A stretch of 64,000 nucleotides of DNA from positions 62,001 through 126,000 of the forward strand of contig JBFGZS010000001.1 in the NCBI GenBank assembly GCA_041586615.1. The letters are read 5' to 3'. Under the pieces are notes generated by a model. It saw only the letters and a list, made by a program, of their open reading frames with translations, had not been told where the DNA came from and ran no database searches. Every line of letters starts with the position of its first letter. Position 1 is the stretch's first letter. Below are positions 8,596 to 18,603 of this stretch, piece after piece. Made by a program: the position numbers and the translations under genes. This DNA comes from Motiliproteus sp041586615. GTDB taxonomy: Bacteria > Pseudomonadota > Gammaproteobacteria > Pseudomonadales > Balneatricaceae.

Positions 8596-9630
8596 ATGGC
8601 CCTAATACACCGCTCTTCACCCCATAGCAGCAAGCCCGGCGATACTGGCGGAATCATGCGACAGGTGATGCTGGCCACACTGCCAGGACTTGCAACGCTG
8701 ACCTGGCTGTTTGGCTGGGGAACGCTGATCAACGTCGCCTGGGCCTGCCTGCTGGCCTTGCTGTTTGAAAGCGCCATCCTACGCCTGCGAGGACGCCCGC
8801 TGGGCTTTTATCTGCGCGACGGCAGCGCGTTGCTGACCGCCCTGCTCCTGGGCCTGGCGCTCCCACCCTTTGCCCCCTGGTGGTTGACGATGGTCGGCAT
8901 CTTCTTTGCCATTGTCATCGCCAAACAACTGTACGGTGGCCTGGGTAATAACCCCTTTAACCCCGCCATGATCGGATACGCCTTGCTATTGGTTTCCTTC
9001 CCGGTCCAGATGACCCGTTGGGCGCCACCGGCCGAACTGGCACAGACCAGCCTCGGCTTTATCGACAGCCTGCGGGTTATTTTCGAACAGAGGATCCTGC
9101 CCGATGCTTATAGCATGGCAACACCGCTGGACAGTTTCCGCCATAAGGGCGCCCTGACCGCGCAGGAGCTCTGGGAACAAACCCCACAATTGGCGCAGAG
9201 CCTCGAGTCCTGGCAGTGGGTCAGCCTCGCTTACTTGGCCGGCGGCATCTACCTGCTGATTCGTCGCATCTTCACCTGGCATATTCCCGTGGCCATGCTC
9301 GGTTCAATCTTTATGATTTCGGGCTTTTTCTACGGTTCCGATCCGAGCAATTATGCACCGCCGCTATTCCATCTCACCACAGGGGCGACCATGCTCGGGG
9401 CGTTCTTCATTGCGACCGATCCGGTCACCGCAGCCACCAGCAATAAAGGCAAACTGATCTACGGTGCCTGTATTGGCCTACTGATCTATATCATCCGCAA
9501 CTGGGGCAATTACCCGGATGCCGTTGCCTTCGCCGTATTGCTGATGAACCTGGCGGCACCGTTTCTCGACTACTACACGCGGCCGCGCACCTACGGCCAC
9601 AAAAAAGCCAATCGCGGCATCAAGGGCTAG
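8596..9630 (+). CDS. rsxD: Electron transport complex subunit RsxD/RnfD
   Basis: A 344-residue membrane protein related to NqrB, with about ten membrane segments. The conserved block GGLGNNPFNPAMIGYALLL spans residues 114-132. By comparison with E. coli RsxD, FMN should be bound covalently through a phosphodiester to Thr176 in SMATPLDSF. A second family motif, TTGATMLGAFF, lies at 261-271, and the C-terminus ends in a DYYTRPR block. It forms part of the ion-translocating core. The 91-bp gap after rsxC contains a short GC hairpin (8546-8563), otherwise the operon is tight. Confidence 0.94.
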   Translation: MALIHRSSPHSSKPGDTGGIMRQVMLATLPGLATLTWLFGWGTLINVAWACLLALLFESAILRLRGRPLGFYLRDGSALLTALLLGLALPPFAPWWLTMVGIFFAIVIAKQLYGGLGNNPFNPAMIGYALLLVSFPVQMTRWAPPAELAQTSLGFIDSLRVIFEQRILPDAYSMATPLDSFRHKGALTAQELWEQTPQLAQSLESWQWVSLAYLAGGIYLLIRRIFTWHIPVAMLGSIFMISGFFYGSDPSNYAPPLFHLTTGATMLGAFFIATDPVTAATSNKGKLIYGACIGLLIYIIRNWGNYPDAVAFAVLLMNLAAPFLDYYTRPRTYGHKKANRGIKG

Positions 9631-9633
9631 ACG

Positions 9634-10290
9634 ATGACACTGCTGAGCGCTATTCGACAAAACAGCTTGGGGCTGGGATTCTTTGCGGTGCTGACCGCCG
9701 GCGCCATCGCCCTCACCCAGGTCGCCACGCAGGCGCGTATCGCCGCCAACCAGGAGCAGGCGCAGGCCCGCGCCCTTTACCAGATCCTGCCCGAGACCAG
9801 CATCGACAACGACCTGCTGCATGACACGACGCCCGGCCACAACCCGCAGCTACTCGGTTACAGCGACCCGGTGGCCATCCACCTCGGCCGGCGCAACGGT
9901 CACGTGCAGAGCGTCATCATCCCGGCTCGGGCTCCCGACGGGTACACCGGCAATATCGATGTGATCGTTGGCATCCATGCCGATGGCCAGGTAGCCGGTG
10001 TTCGCGTGCTGCGCCATCAAGAAACCCCGGGCCTGGGCGACAAGGTTGAACTCAAGAAGTCTGGCTGGGTGCTGGGTTTTAATAACCAGCGCCTGCAAGG
10101 TGACGATGACCCTAGCTGGGGGGTTAAAAAAGATGGCGGGCGTTTTGACCAGTTCACCGGTGCGACCATCACACCGCGCGCGGTAACCATGGCGGTAAAA
10201 GGGGCCATTCGCTACTTTAATAACCACCGTGCCAGCCTGCTCGCCACCCCCCCGCCCGCCGACGCGACCCGCCAAGGAGCTGCGCAATGA
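9634..10290 (+). CDS. rsxG: Electron transport complex subunit RsxG/RnfG (FMN protein)
   Basis: A 218-residue protein with an N-terminal membrane anchor (about residues 12-32) and a periplasmic FMN-binding domain related to NqrC. The covalent flavinylation motif is present as TGATIT, with Thr178 as the expected FMN-linked residue. Upstream are VLRHQETPGLGDKVE (residues 125-139) and QFTGATITPRAV. An ApbE-type flavin transferase, needed to attach the FMN, is not encoded in this window. Starts 3 bp after the rsxD stop and overlaps rsxE by 4 bp. Confidence 0.94.
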   Translation: MTLLSAIRQNSLGLGFFAVLTAGAIALTQVATQARIAANQEQAQARALYQILPETSIDNDLLHDTTPGHNPQLLGYSDPVAIHLGRRNGHVQSVIIPARAPDGYTGNIDVIVGIHADGQVAGVRVLRHQETPGLGDKVELKKSGWVLGFNNQRLQGDDDPSWGVKKDGGRFDQFTGATITPRAVTMAVKGAIRYFNNHRASLLATPPPADATRQGAAQ

Positions 10291-10985
10291 ACGATTACCG
10301 CAAGATCAGCCTCGACGGCCTCTGGAACAACAACCCCGCGCTGGTCCAAGTTCTGGGGCTCTGCCCGCTGCTGGCCGTTACCGGTTCCGTGGTCAATGCC
10401 CTCGGATTGGGGCTGGCGACAACACTGGTCCTGATCTGTTCCAATCTCTGCGTCTCACTGGTGCGCAATTTCGTACCCTCGACGGTCCGGCTCCCCACCT
10501 TCGTTATGATCATCGCTTCATTTGTGACCTGTATCGAACTGCTGATGCAGGCGTATACCTATGAGTTGTATGAAATCCTCGGCATTTTTATCCCGCTGAT
10601 CGTCACCAACTGCGCGATCCTCGGCCGTGCCGACGCATTTGCCTGCAAAAACCCGGTCCTGCCAGCCGTGGTCGATGGTTTGATGATGGGCTTGGGCTTC
10701 GCGGCCGTGCTGGTTCTGCTGGGCGCCCTGCGCGAAGTCCTGGGACAGGGCACCCTGTTTGCCGATATGCAGCTCCTGTTCGGCCCCGCCGCCGAGAGCT
10801 GGCGACTGGTCCTGGTGAATGACTACCAGGGCTTTCTGTTTGCCATTTTGCCCCCCGGCGCATTTGTGGGGCTGGGGCTGATTATCGCCCTCAAGAATCT
10901 GATTGATCGTCGCCGCAGCGAGCGGGCCAAAAACATAGCCCCGGCCATTATCGCCGGCGACAAACGCGTGCGGATTACGGGCTAG
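10287..10985 (+). CDS. rsxE: Electron transport complex subunit RsxE/RnfE
   Basis: A 232-residue integral membrane protein homologous to RsxA. It has NNPALVQVLGLCPLLAVT near the N-terminus and FIPLIVTNCAILGRADAFA in the middle, both characteristic of the RnfA/RnfE and NqrD/NqrE families; the Cys residues in these blocks are thought to hold the intramembrane iron-sulfur centre. The C-terminal tail (RRRSERAKN) is basic and cytoplasmic. Last subunit of the Rnf complex, overlapping rsxG by 4 bp and followed 32 bp later by nth, as in E. coli. Confidence 0.95.
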   Translation: MNDYRKISLDGLWNNNPALVQVLGLCPLLAVTGSVVNALGLGLATTLVLICSNLCVSLVRNFVPSTVRLPTFVMIIASFVTCIELLMQAYTYELYEILGIFIPLIVTNCAILGRADAFACKNPVLPAVVDGLMMGLGFAAVLVLLGALREVLGQGTLFADMQLLFGPAAESWRLVLVNDYQGFLFAILPPGAFVGLGLIIALKNLIDRRRSERAKNIAPAIIAGDKRVRITG

Positions 10986-11017
10986 TGTCGCGGCATCGTG
11001 GCTGAGGGGGGACGATT

Positions 11018-11656
11018 ATGAACGCGGCCAAGCGCCATGAAATCTTCACCCGCCTGCGCGCGGAGAACCCCGAACCCAGCACCGAGCTGAATTTCAGTTC
11101 AGCGTTTGAACTCTTGATCGCCGTCATCCTGTCGGCGCAATCCACCGATGTGGGTGTCAACAAAGCCACAGCCCGACTTTATCCGGTTGCCAACACGCCC
11201 GAGGCCATCTTCGCACTCGGCGTCGACGGCCTGAAAACATTTGTCCGCACCCTCGGTCTCTATAACAGCAAGGCCGAAAACATCATCAAGACCTGTCGCA
11301 TCCTGATCGATCAACATCAGTCACAGGTCCCCGATAACCGTGCCGCACTCGAAGCATTGCCGGGTGTGGGGCGCAAAACCGCCAACGTCGTTTTAAACAC
11401 CGCCTTCCGCCATCCCGTCATGGCCGTCGATACCCATATCTTTCGGGTCGCCAACCGCACCGCCCTTGCCCGGGGAAAAACCGTTCTCGACGTAGAAAAA
11501 AAACTGGTGCGCTTTGTGCCTAAAGAATTTCTTCTCGACGCGCATCACTGGTTAATTCTGCACGGACGCTATATCTGCGTCGCCAGAAAGCCCCGTTGCG
11601 GCGCCTGCATCCTGGAGGATCTGTGTGAATACCGCGAAAAAACACCATTATCATAA
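11018..11656 (+). CDS. nth: Endonuclease III (DNA glycosylase/AP lyase)
   Basis: A 212-residue base-excision repair enzyme that removes oxidised pyrimidines and cleaves the abasic site. The helix-hairpin-helix LPGVGRKTANVV contains catalytic Lys120, and VDTHIFRVANR contains Asp138. The Fe4S4 loop has cysteines at 187, 194, 197 and 203, the same spacing and numbering as E. coli Nth. It follows rsxE closely, the classical rsx-nth arrangement, and is probably the last gene of that operon. Confidence 0.96.
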   Translation: MNAAKRHEIFTRLRAENPEPSTELNFSSAFELLIAVILSAQSTDVGVNKATARLYPVANTPEAIFALGVDGLKTFVRTLGLYNSKAENIIKTCRILIDQHQSQVPDNRAALEALPGVGRKTANVVLNTAFRHPVMAVDTHIFRVANRTALARGKTVLDVEKKLVRFVPKEFLLDAHHWLILHGRYICVARKPRCGACILEDLCEYREKTPLS

Positions 11657-11775
11657 AGACGAGGTTAAAAAATGGTGCATTTGTGTATAAACTACAGCCC
11701 CCTTTTGGGACAACAACTAGATCGACCCCTACTGCATCACGACAACAGCACACGCATCATTCCTTGGAGGAAGCA

Positions 11776-13377
11776 ATGTCATTAGATCTGGACCTCTCGA
11801 AATACGGCATTTTTGACACAACAGAGATCGTCTATAACCCTTCGTACGAGCGGCTGTTCGAAGAAGAAACTCAGCCGGGTATTGAAGGGTATGAGAAAGG
11901 AGTCGTAACAGAGCTTGGCGCTGTTTCCGTTGACACCGGCATCTTTACCGGTCGTTCACCCAAAGACAAATTCATTGTGAAGGACGACACCACCCGCGAT
12001 ACCGTTTGGTGGTCCGACCAAGGTAAAAACGACAACAAGGCGATCAGCCAGGAAGTCTGGAGCGAACTGAAGGACGTGGTCAGCAAGCAACTGTCCGGCA
12101 AGCGCCTGTTTGTTGTCGACACGTTCTGCGGCGCCAACGAAGACACCCGCCTGAACGTTCGCTTTGTCACCGAAGTCGCCTGGCAGGCACACTTTGTTAA
12201 AAACATGTTTATTCGCCCCAGCGAGAGTGAATTAGAAGGTTTTGAGCCGGACTTTGTCGTGATGAACGGTGCCAAGACCACTAACCCGAACTGGCAGGCA
12301 CAGGGGCTCAACTCCGAGAACTTCGTGGCGTTTAACCTGACCGAGCGGATTCAGCTGATCGGCGGCACCTGGTACGGTGGCGAAATGAAGAAAGGGATGT
12401 TCTCCATGATGAACTACCTGCTGCCGCTGAAGGGTGTAGCCTCCATGCACTGTTCAGCCAACGTGGGTAAAGATGGCGATGTAGCCGTCTTCTTCGGTCT
12501 TTCCGGCACCGGCAAGACCACCCTGTCTACCGACCCTAAGCGCGAACTGATCGGCGATGACGAGCACGGCTGGGATGATAACGGCGTGTTTAACTTTGAA
12601 GGGGGCTGCTACGCCAAGACCATCAACCTCAGCAAAGAAAACGAGCCGGATATCTACAACGCCATCCGCCGCGACGCCTTGCTGGAAAACGTCACCGTGG
12701 CTGCTGACGGCACAATCGACTTCGATGATGGCTCCAAGACCGAAAACACCCGTGTCTCGTACCCGATCTATCATATCGACAACATTGTTAAGCCGGTATC
12801 CAAAGCCGGTCACGCCACCAAGGTTATCTTCCTGACCGCTGACGCCTTCGGTGTGCTGCCGCCCGTATCCAAACTGACTCCCGAACAGACCCAGTACTAC
12901 TTCCTGTCGGGCTTCACCTCGAAGCTGGCCGGTACCGAGCGGGGCATCACCGAGCCGACGCCGGCGTTCTCCTCGTGCTTCGGCGCCGCCTTCCTGAGTC
13001 TGCACCCCACCAAGTATGCCGACGTACTGACCAAGCGTATGCTGGCATCCGGCGCAGAAGCCTACCTGGTTAACACCGGCTGGAACGGCACAGGCAAGCG
13101 TATCTCCATCAAGGATACCCGCGCCATCATCGACGCGATTCTGGATGGTTCCATTGAAAAGGCCGCGTTTGCAGCCCTGCCTCACTTCAATCTGGCGGTA
13201 CCGCAGTCCCTGCCTGGGGCCGACAGCGCTATCCTAAACCCGCAGAATACCTACGCGGATCCTTCTGAGTGGGATGCAAAAGCGCAGAAACTGGCAGCCA
13301 TGTTTATCAAGAACTTCCAGCGCTTTACCGACACCAGCGAAGGCGAGGCATTGATCGCGGCAGGCCCCAAGCTGTAA
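11776..13377 (+). CDS. pckA: Phosphoenolpyruvate carboxykinase (ATP)
   Basis: A 533-residue cytoplasmic enzyme that decarboxylates and phosphorylates oxaloacetate to PEP, the entry step of gluconeogenesis. Motifs: FTGRSPKDKF (residues 57-66, oxaloacetate site), the kinase P-loop GLSGTGKTTLS (241-251), and GDDEHGW just after it, which supplies metal ligands. The frame opens 31 codons earlier, but the ATG at 11776 has a strong GGAGG site 5 bases upstream and gives the family N-terminus. The 119-bp gap after nth probably holds its own promoter. A strong terminator follows the gene. Confidence 0.96.
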   Translation: MSLDLDLSKYGIFDTTEIVYNPSYERLFEEETQPGIEGYEKGVVTELGAVSVDTGIFTGRSPKDKFIVKDDTTRDTVWWSDQGKNDNKAISQEVWSELKDVVSKQLSGKRLFVVDTFCGANEDTRLNVRFVTEVAWQAHFVKNMFIRPSESELEGFEPDFVVMNGAKTTNPNWQAQGLNSENFVAFNLTERIQLIGGTWYGGEMKKGMFSMMNYLLPLKGVASMHCSANVGKDGDVAVFFGLSGTGKTTLSTDPKRELIGDDEHGWDDNGVFNFEGGCYAKTINLSKENEPDIYNAIRRDALLENVTVAADGTIDFDDGSKTENTRVSYPIYHIDNIVKPVSKAGHATKVIFLTADAFGVLPPVSKLTPEQTQYYFLSGFTSKLAGTERGITEPTPAFSSCFGAAFLSLHPTKYADVLTKRMLASGAEAYLVNTGWNGTGKRISIKDTRAIIDAILDGSIEKAAFAALPHFNLAVPQSLPGADSAILNPQNTYADPSEWDAKAQKLAAMFIKNFQRFTDTSEGEALIAAGPKL

Positions 13378-13391
13378 CGATCAACGCGTAT

Positions 13392-13418
13392 AAGCCGGCC
13401 AGTGGCCGGCTTTTTTTT
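13392..13418 (+). terminator. Rho-independent terminator of pckA
   Basis: Nine-base stem AAGCCGGCC (13392-13400), loop AGT, GGCCGGCTT (13404-13412), then a run of T to 13418. It lies 15 bp after the pckA stop and separates pckA from the TPR gene cluster. Confidence 0.93.
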
Positions 13419-13615
13419 GCCTGAAAAACAGCACAATGGCCCGAATGGCAACCATCAGGAAACAATGTTACATTCAATAGCCAAGCAGTTAACTATCGCG
13501 TACCGAGTAGGATGAATGCGGTATCAGACCGGCCTATTACCCATATTCTTTATGCTGCTATCACACCGAATAACGCTCGGCGGCAACGCGCTGGCTTTCA
13601 AGGAATGGAACTAGC

Positions 13616-16600
13616 TTGAACGCTTTACCTCGCTTCTCTCTCGCCCGACTTGGCCTTTTTTTGCTATCGCTATCTGCGACCGCGCCATCGCTCGCCGCAC
13701 ACCTGTCTGACGCTGAAACCGTGCTGTTGCAGCACTGGCCACAAACGCAGCAATTTCTGGACAATTGGCTGGATAAAAAAAATCGTGCCGGCTCCCAGCT
13801 CGTACCAGGCCTTCTGGACTCTCACTCGGAGCAAACCCCGGATGGGCGCATGCTTCTTGTACTGGATGAACAAACCCAGAGCCGTTCCCAAACCAACCAG
13901 ATGTGGCTGCGTCACGGGATTCGTGCCTACTTGAGTAAAGACTGGGGCGGCGCCAAGCACAGTATCAGCCAGATCAGCCAACCTGTGACCAACGCCGTTC
14001 AGGCCGAAATCAACCTCCTCGCCGCGTTATTGGCCTTTCGTGATCGCGATTACGCCAACGCCCGCGCGCACCTGCAGTTGATTCCCTCAGATTCTCCCTT
14101 GATCGGCGCGGCACACTACAACAATGCCGTGGCCCTGATGCTGGAGCAAAACCTGCAACAGAGCGCCACAATTCTGAAAGAACAGCTGCGCGCGCCGGCC
14201 ACGTCCACCCCGCGCTCGGTGCGCGTTCGCACAGCGCTACTGCTGGCGCGTGCGCTGGCGGTGATGGGCGATGAGGCCGGCGCCAACCAATTGTTGCAAC
14301 GGTTCCAACGAGACCATCCTTCACACACCTATATGCTGCCGCTCAAAGCCGATGTGCACAACCTGCTTGGACAAACAGGTGACGCGATCACGGCATTACT
14401 GGAACTCAGCGCCAACTTATCATCCACGCGCCTCGAGAAATCCCAGGCGTCATTGCTTGAGACCCTGCATACCGGCGGCGCCATTCATCAGGTTATCGAC
14501 ACCGGCAGCCAACTCCTTCAGCCAGCACTGCGCAACCTGCAACAGCAACGCGCGCTGAACCGGCAACGACCACTGACCACCGCATCCTTTTTCAAACAAC
14601 TGGAGAATCGCCGTAGCGGACAGCCGCCCGTGCCGCTGCAGGCGCAGATGAGTACCGACAGTGCGCTGCTGCTGACGGAACTGGAGCGCACCAATACCCT
14701 GCTCGAACTGCTGAAAAGCAACATCGCCTATATCGGCGGCTACCGTGCGCTGTTCGATCAGGGCAGCTACGCCTTGTCACAGCAGATCAACAAGCACGCG
14801 GATCTGCTGCCCCGCAGTGTTCATTTTTTGCCCGCCGCGATCAAAAAACGCAGCGGGGAAATTCAATCCCTTGAACAACAGCTGTCCGAACTGGTCGGGC
14901 AACCTGACCCCTGGGAAAAACGCTATACGTTGCTTGACGGTCTCGCTATCTGGAAGACAGCAAAACGCTTCCAAAACCCCTGGTGGGATAAACCCGATAC
15001 GGATCTTAGCGCCGCCCGACGCGAACTCGGCGGGTATCTCGCCGAACGGCTGGCCTCGATCAACCTGCTCAACGAGGAACGGGTTGAAAACAAATCGCAG
15101 TATCTGAGCGAACTGGAGACCCAGGCCAAGCAGACGCTGGTGCGCCTGGGCGCTCATCGCAAGCGGCTGACGGACAGCCTGCGCCAGTCCTTACAAAACG
15201 AACCGGCCCGAAACCTGCTACCCCTGGAGCGCGAATTACTGTGGCTGGCCGTGCATACCCTGCACGATACCCAGTCCCTTGAGCGGGAAACGCCGCCACC
15301 GTTTTACCCGCTGAGTGTCGGTGCGGCGGATAGCCGCTCGGCCGTTTCACACCCCAGACCCAGACTGCCGGACCTGACCCCGCTGTTCGGCGCATTAAAC
15401 GAACTGGCGGACAACGCCCTTAACGAGACGGTCCGCTTCGCTGCGATCCGCCATCTGGCTGATCTTAAGCTGGGTCTGGCCGAACTGAAATCCCTGTTCG
15501 ACACGGCCGATATTCAGCGTGTTGACGCCTCGTTTGAGCAAGCCATTACCCTCTACCAGCGCATCGAGCCGCAGGTCGACAACCCCGATCACTGGCAAGT
15601 TTTATACCAGCTGGCCCGGGCGCTTGACCTCGCCGGTCGCGTCCCGGAGTCCCTCGCCCGCCTCGAGCGCCTGTCTAACAGCCCGCAGGCGTATCCACTG
15701 CACCAGGAAGTCCTGTTCCGGATCGGCGAAGTGCGTTTCAGTATGGGCGATTTCGCGCTGGCAGCCAACGCCTACAACAGCCTGACGGAACAGACCGAGG
15801 AGACTGATTTCCTCGAAAAAGCCCGCTACAAATTAGGCTGGTCCTACTACCGTATGGGTCAATATGTCGACGCGCTCGATCAGTTTTTTGTTCTGGTGGA
15901 TCGCTACTGGCCCGAACGCGCGCAAGGCAGTGAACGCGGTAAGCGTTTGCTCGAAGATACGCTACGGGTGATCGGCATGACCTTTGCGAATATGGAGGGT
16001 GCCAGCACCGTCCGCGACTACTTCGCCCAGCTCGGTGACCGCCCCTATAGCGAACAGATCTACCTCGACCTGGCGCACTATTATCAAGCCAAACAGCGCT
16101 ATAACGATACCGCCATTACCTATGCCGCACTGCTGGCGCTATTTCCGCACTCCGAAAAAGCGCCTTACTATCAGGCCCAGGTTGTCGAAAGCTATAGCGC
16201 CGGCGGCTTCCCGAGCCGCGCCTGGCCAGCCCGGGAGCACTTCGTAACGCTGTTCGGTTCGGGTAGCCAGAACTGGCAGACGGGTGACAAGGCAGCCCGC
16301 GACCGTATCATGCAGTACCTGCCCGAATACCTGGAGGCACTGGCGCAGCGCGATCACGCGCTAGCACAGAAAAGCGCCAGCGCGGCCGATTTCCAAAAAG
16401 CGATCACCTGGTATCAGAATTATATCGATATTCAACCCGACGCCCCTCGCACAGCTGCGATCTATCTGCTCAAAGGGGACGCGCATACCGATATGGGCGG
16501 CCATCAGGACGCGGCAAAAGCCTACGAGCAGGCCGCGTATCAGTTCCCCGATTTTACCAAGGCGGACGAGGCCGGTTACGCGGCCTTGCTGTCCTATCAA

Positions 16601-18004
16601 ACGCTTTACCAGACGGTTCCCCAGGCCGAAAAGGCACCCTGGTTACAGCGCGGTATCGAACAAAGCCTCAAATTTATCAACCAGTTCCCTGATTCAAACA
16701 AGACCGTCCTGGTGCAGACCAAGCTGGCCGAAGACCGCTTGATTCAGGATGACAACAGCGCTGCGCTCGAACTGGCACAGACCCTGCTGCAGCGACAACA
16801 GGCACCGCAAGCGCCGGTGCAACTACGCCTGTGGCGCGTCGTCGGTCATGCCAGCTTTGCCCTGGCCCACTTTAGCGCCGCCGAAACGGCCTATCTGCAG
16901 GCCCTGGCACTGATCGAACCGGGTCACAAGGAATACCCCGTCTTCCGTACCCGCCTGGCAGAAAGCATGTACAAACAAGCCGAAGCCGCCCGGGAGCGGG
17001 GGGATTACGATACCGCGATCGCGCAGTTCCAACGGATCGGTGCGCAGGTCCCTGAAGTGGATATCCGGCCGACGGCTGATTTCGATGCGGCAACGCTACT
17101 GATCAAACAAAACAACTGGATAGCCGCGCTGCAGATACTCGAAAACTTCCATACCGCGTATCCCGGTCATACATTGCAGGGCTCCATCCTGGAAAAATTG
17201 ATCCTGGGCTACGAAAACACGCAGAATTGGGACAAGGCCTCGTACTATCTACGTCAGATTTTCCTGCGTGAAGGCGGCTCAGAGCTGGGTCGCGACGCCC
17301 TGTGGCGCTCGGCTGCACTGCAGGAAAAAGCCGGCAACCCTGCGGGTGCGATCGAAGGCTACCATCTGTTCATCCGCACCTATCCAACGCCATTAGAACC
17401 ACGCATGGAAGCGATCGACAAGCTCTCACAACTCAGCGACGACGCCAACGATAGCGCCGAGCGCAACCGCTGGCTGCGTGAGCTCATCAGCCGTCAGGAG
17501 CAGGCAGGGGCACAAGCCACCCCCCGAACGCGGTTTCTCGCCTCCGAAGCATCCCTACGCTTGGGTCAGGAACAATACGCGCTGTTTGCTACGATCCAGC
17601 TTGGCCTGCCACTGCAGAAGACCTTGCCCAGTAAACAGCGCGCCATGGAAAACGCCATCGGTTACCTGTCGAAAACCGCCGAATTCGGCCTGGCCGAGCA
17701 CAGCACCCAGGCGACCAACCTGATCGGTCACCTGTATCGGCAACTGGCCACGTCGTTAATGACGTCGGATCGACCGCCGGAACTGAACGACCTGCAACGG
17801 GAGCAATACGATATTCTGCTCGAAGAACAGGCGTTGCCCTTCGAAGATCAGGCAATCGAACTTTATGAACTGAACGTCGGCCGTATCAAAGACGATATTT
17901 ACACCCCCGCCATCGGCGACAGCCTTGAGCAGCTGCGCAGCATGATGCCCGCGCGCTACCACAAACCAGAAAAGATACCCGGCTATGCAGAATCGATTGA
18001 ATAA
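13616..18004 (+). CDS. Giant periplasmic tetratricopeptide-repeat protein
   Basis: A 1462-residue protein with a signal peptide (residues 1-28: a basic start, hydrophobic LGLFLLSLSA, then SLAA). The rest is soluble, helical and rich in TPR-like helix pairs, for example LFRIGEVRFSMGDFALAANAY (about residues 700-720) and KARYKLGWSYYRMGQYVDALDQF just after. Similar units recur to about residue 1300, so most of the protein is probably a TPR solenoid. No catalytic motif is visible. The start is TTG with AAGGAATGGA about 10 bases upstream; an ATG in that stretch is out of frame and hits a stop at once. It leads a cluster with a TPR lipoprotein (20-bp overlap), a small secreted protein and ExbB/ExbD/ExbD/TonB-like genes, so it is probably the periplasmic scaffold of that energised complex. 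Function unknown. Confidence 0.85.
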   Translation: MNALPRFSLARLGLFLLSLSATAPSLAAHLSDAETVLLQHWPQTQQFLDNWLDKKNRAGSQLVPGLLDSHSEQTPDGRMLLVLDEQTQSRSQTNQMWLRHGIRAYLSKDWGGAKHSISQISQPVTNAVQAEINLLAALLAFRDRDYANARAHLQLIPSDSPLIGAAHYNNAVALMLEQNLQQSATILKEQLRAPATSTPRSVRVRTALLLARALAVMGDEAGANQLLQRFQRDHPSHTYMLPLKADVHNLLGQTGDAITALLELSANLSSTRLEKSQASLLETLHTGGAIHQVIDTGSQLLQPALRNLQQQRALNRQRPLTTASFFKQLENRRSGQPPVPLQAQMSTDSALLLTELERTNTLLELLKSNIAYIGGYRALFDQGSYALSQQINKHADLLPRSVHFLPAAIKKRSGEIQSLEQQLSELVGQPDPWEKRYTLLDGLAIWKTAKRFQNPWWDKPDTDLSAARRELGGYLAERLASINLLNEERVENKSQYLSELETQAKQTLVRLGAHRKRLTDSLRQSLQNEPARNLLPLERELLWLAVHTLHDTQSLERETPPPFYPLSVGAADSRSAVSHPRPRLPDLTPLFGALNELADNALNETVRFAAIRHLADLKLGLAELKSLFDTADIQRVDASFEQAITLYQRIEPQVDNPDHWQVLYQLARALDLAGRVPESLARLERLSNSPQAYPLHQEVLFRIGEVRFSMGDFALAANAYNSLTEQTEETDFLEKARYKLGWSYYRMGQYVDALDQFFVLVDRYWPERAQGSERGKRLLEDTLRVIGMTFANMEGASTVRDYFAQLGDRPYSEQIYLDLAHYYQAKQRYNDTAITYAALLALFPHSEKAPYYQAQVVESYSAGGFPSRAWPAREHFVTLFGSGSQNWQTGDKAARDRIMQYLPEYLEALAQRDHALAQKSASAADFQKAITWYQNYIDIQPDAPRTAAIYLLKGDAHTDMGGHQDAAKAYEQAAYQFPDFTKADEAGYAALLSYQTLYQTVPQAEKAPWLQRGIEQSLKFINQFPDSNKTVLVQTKLAEDRLIQDDNSAALELAQTLLQRQQAPQAPVQLRLWRVVGHASFALAHFSAAETAYLQALALIEPGHKEYPVFRTRLAESMYKQAEAARERGDYDTAIAQFQRIGAQVPEVDIRPTADFDAATLLIKQNNWIAALQILENFHTAYPGHTLQGSILEKLILGYENTQNWDKASYYLRQIFLREGGSELGRDALWRSAALQEKAGNPAGAIEGYHLFIRTYPTPLEPRMEAIDKLSQLSDDANDSAERNRWLRELISRQEQAGAQATPRTRFLASEASLRLGQEQYALFATIQLGLPLQKTLPSKQRAMENAIGYLSKTAEFGLAEHSTQATNLIGHLYRQLATSLMTSDRPPELNDLQREQYDILLEEQALPFEDQAIELYELNVGRIKDDIYTPAIGDSLEQLRSMMPARYHKPEKIPGYAESIE

Positions 18005-18602
18005 GGCGCTCGCCGCCCTGGCCCTGCTCCTCTTGGTCGGGTGTGCGTCCAACAATAGCCGCCAGGCTGAGCCGGTGCAGGTAGAGCTTCCTTCGGCAAC
18101 GGGCCCGGGAGCACAACCGGTGAGTGCCTCGATCAGAACCGAGTTCGCGGCTGCCCTAGAGATGCTCAAAAACGCGCGTATTGTCCCGGCGAAGGCCGCC
18201 TTCGAAACGCTCGTAGCGCGCCAGCCACAGCTGGCTGGCGCGCACCTGAATCTGGCCATCATTCATAACCAGATGCAAGACTACGAAGCCGCCGAACAAG
18301 CGGTGCAACGCGCGATTAAACTCGCACCCAGAAACGCTGCTGCCTACAACCTGCATGGCACGCTGCTGCGGCGCAAGGGTCAGTTCAGAGACGCCCGTCT
18401 GGCCTATTCCAAAGCCCTGCTGGCCGAACCGGACTACGCGCCCGCACACCTGAATATCGCCATCCTGTTTGATATCTACCTGCAATATTGGGACGATGCC
18501 CGCGACCATTACCAACGCTACCTCAAACTGGCCGGCGAAGACCCCACCGTGTCATTGTGGTTAATGGACCTGGATATGCGTATTAAAAGGGAGGCGAAAT
18601 AG
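17985..18602 (+). CDS. TPR-containing lipoprotein
   Basis: A 205-residue protein with a lipoprotein signal: MQNRLNKALAALALLLLVGC, lipidation at Cys20, and Ala-Ser next, which suggests outer-membrane sorting. Residues about 55-190 contain three to four TPR helix pairs (AGAHLNLAIIHNQMQDYEAAEQ, then NLHGTLLRRKGQFRDARLAY, then HLNIAILFDIYLQYWDDARDHY). It overlaps the giant TPR gene by 20 bp and ends 1 bp before the next gene, so it is translationally linked to both. Likely an outer-membrane anchor or assembly factor of the ExbB/ExbD-driven complex; this role is inference from gene order. Confidence 0.82.
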   Translation: MQNRLNKALAALALLLLVGCASNNSRQAEPVQVELPSATGPGAQPVSASIRTEFAAALEMLKNARIVPAKAAFETLVARQPQLAGAHLNLAIIHNQMQDYEAAEQAVQRAIKLAPRNAAAYNLHGTLLRRKGQFRDARLAYSKALLAEPDYAPAHLNIAILFDIYLQYWDDARDHYQRYLKLAGEDPTVSLWLMDLDMRIKREAK

Positions 18603-18603
18603 C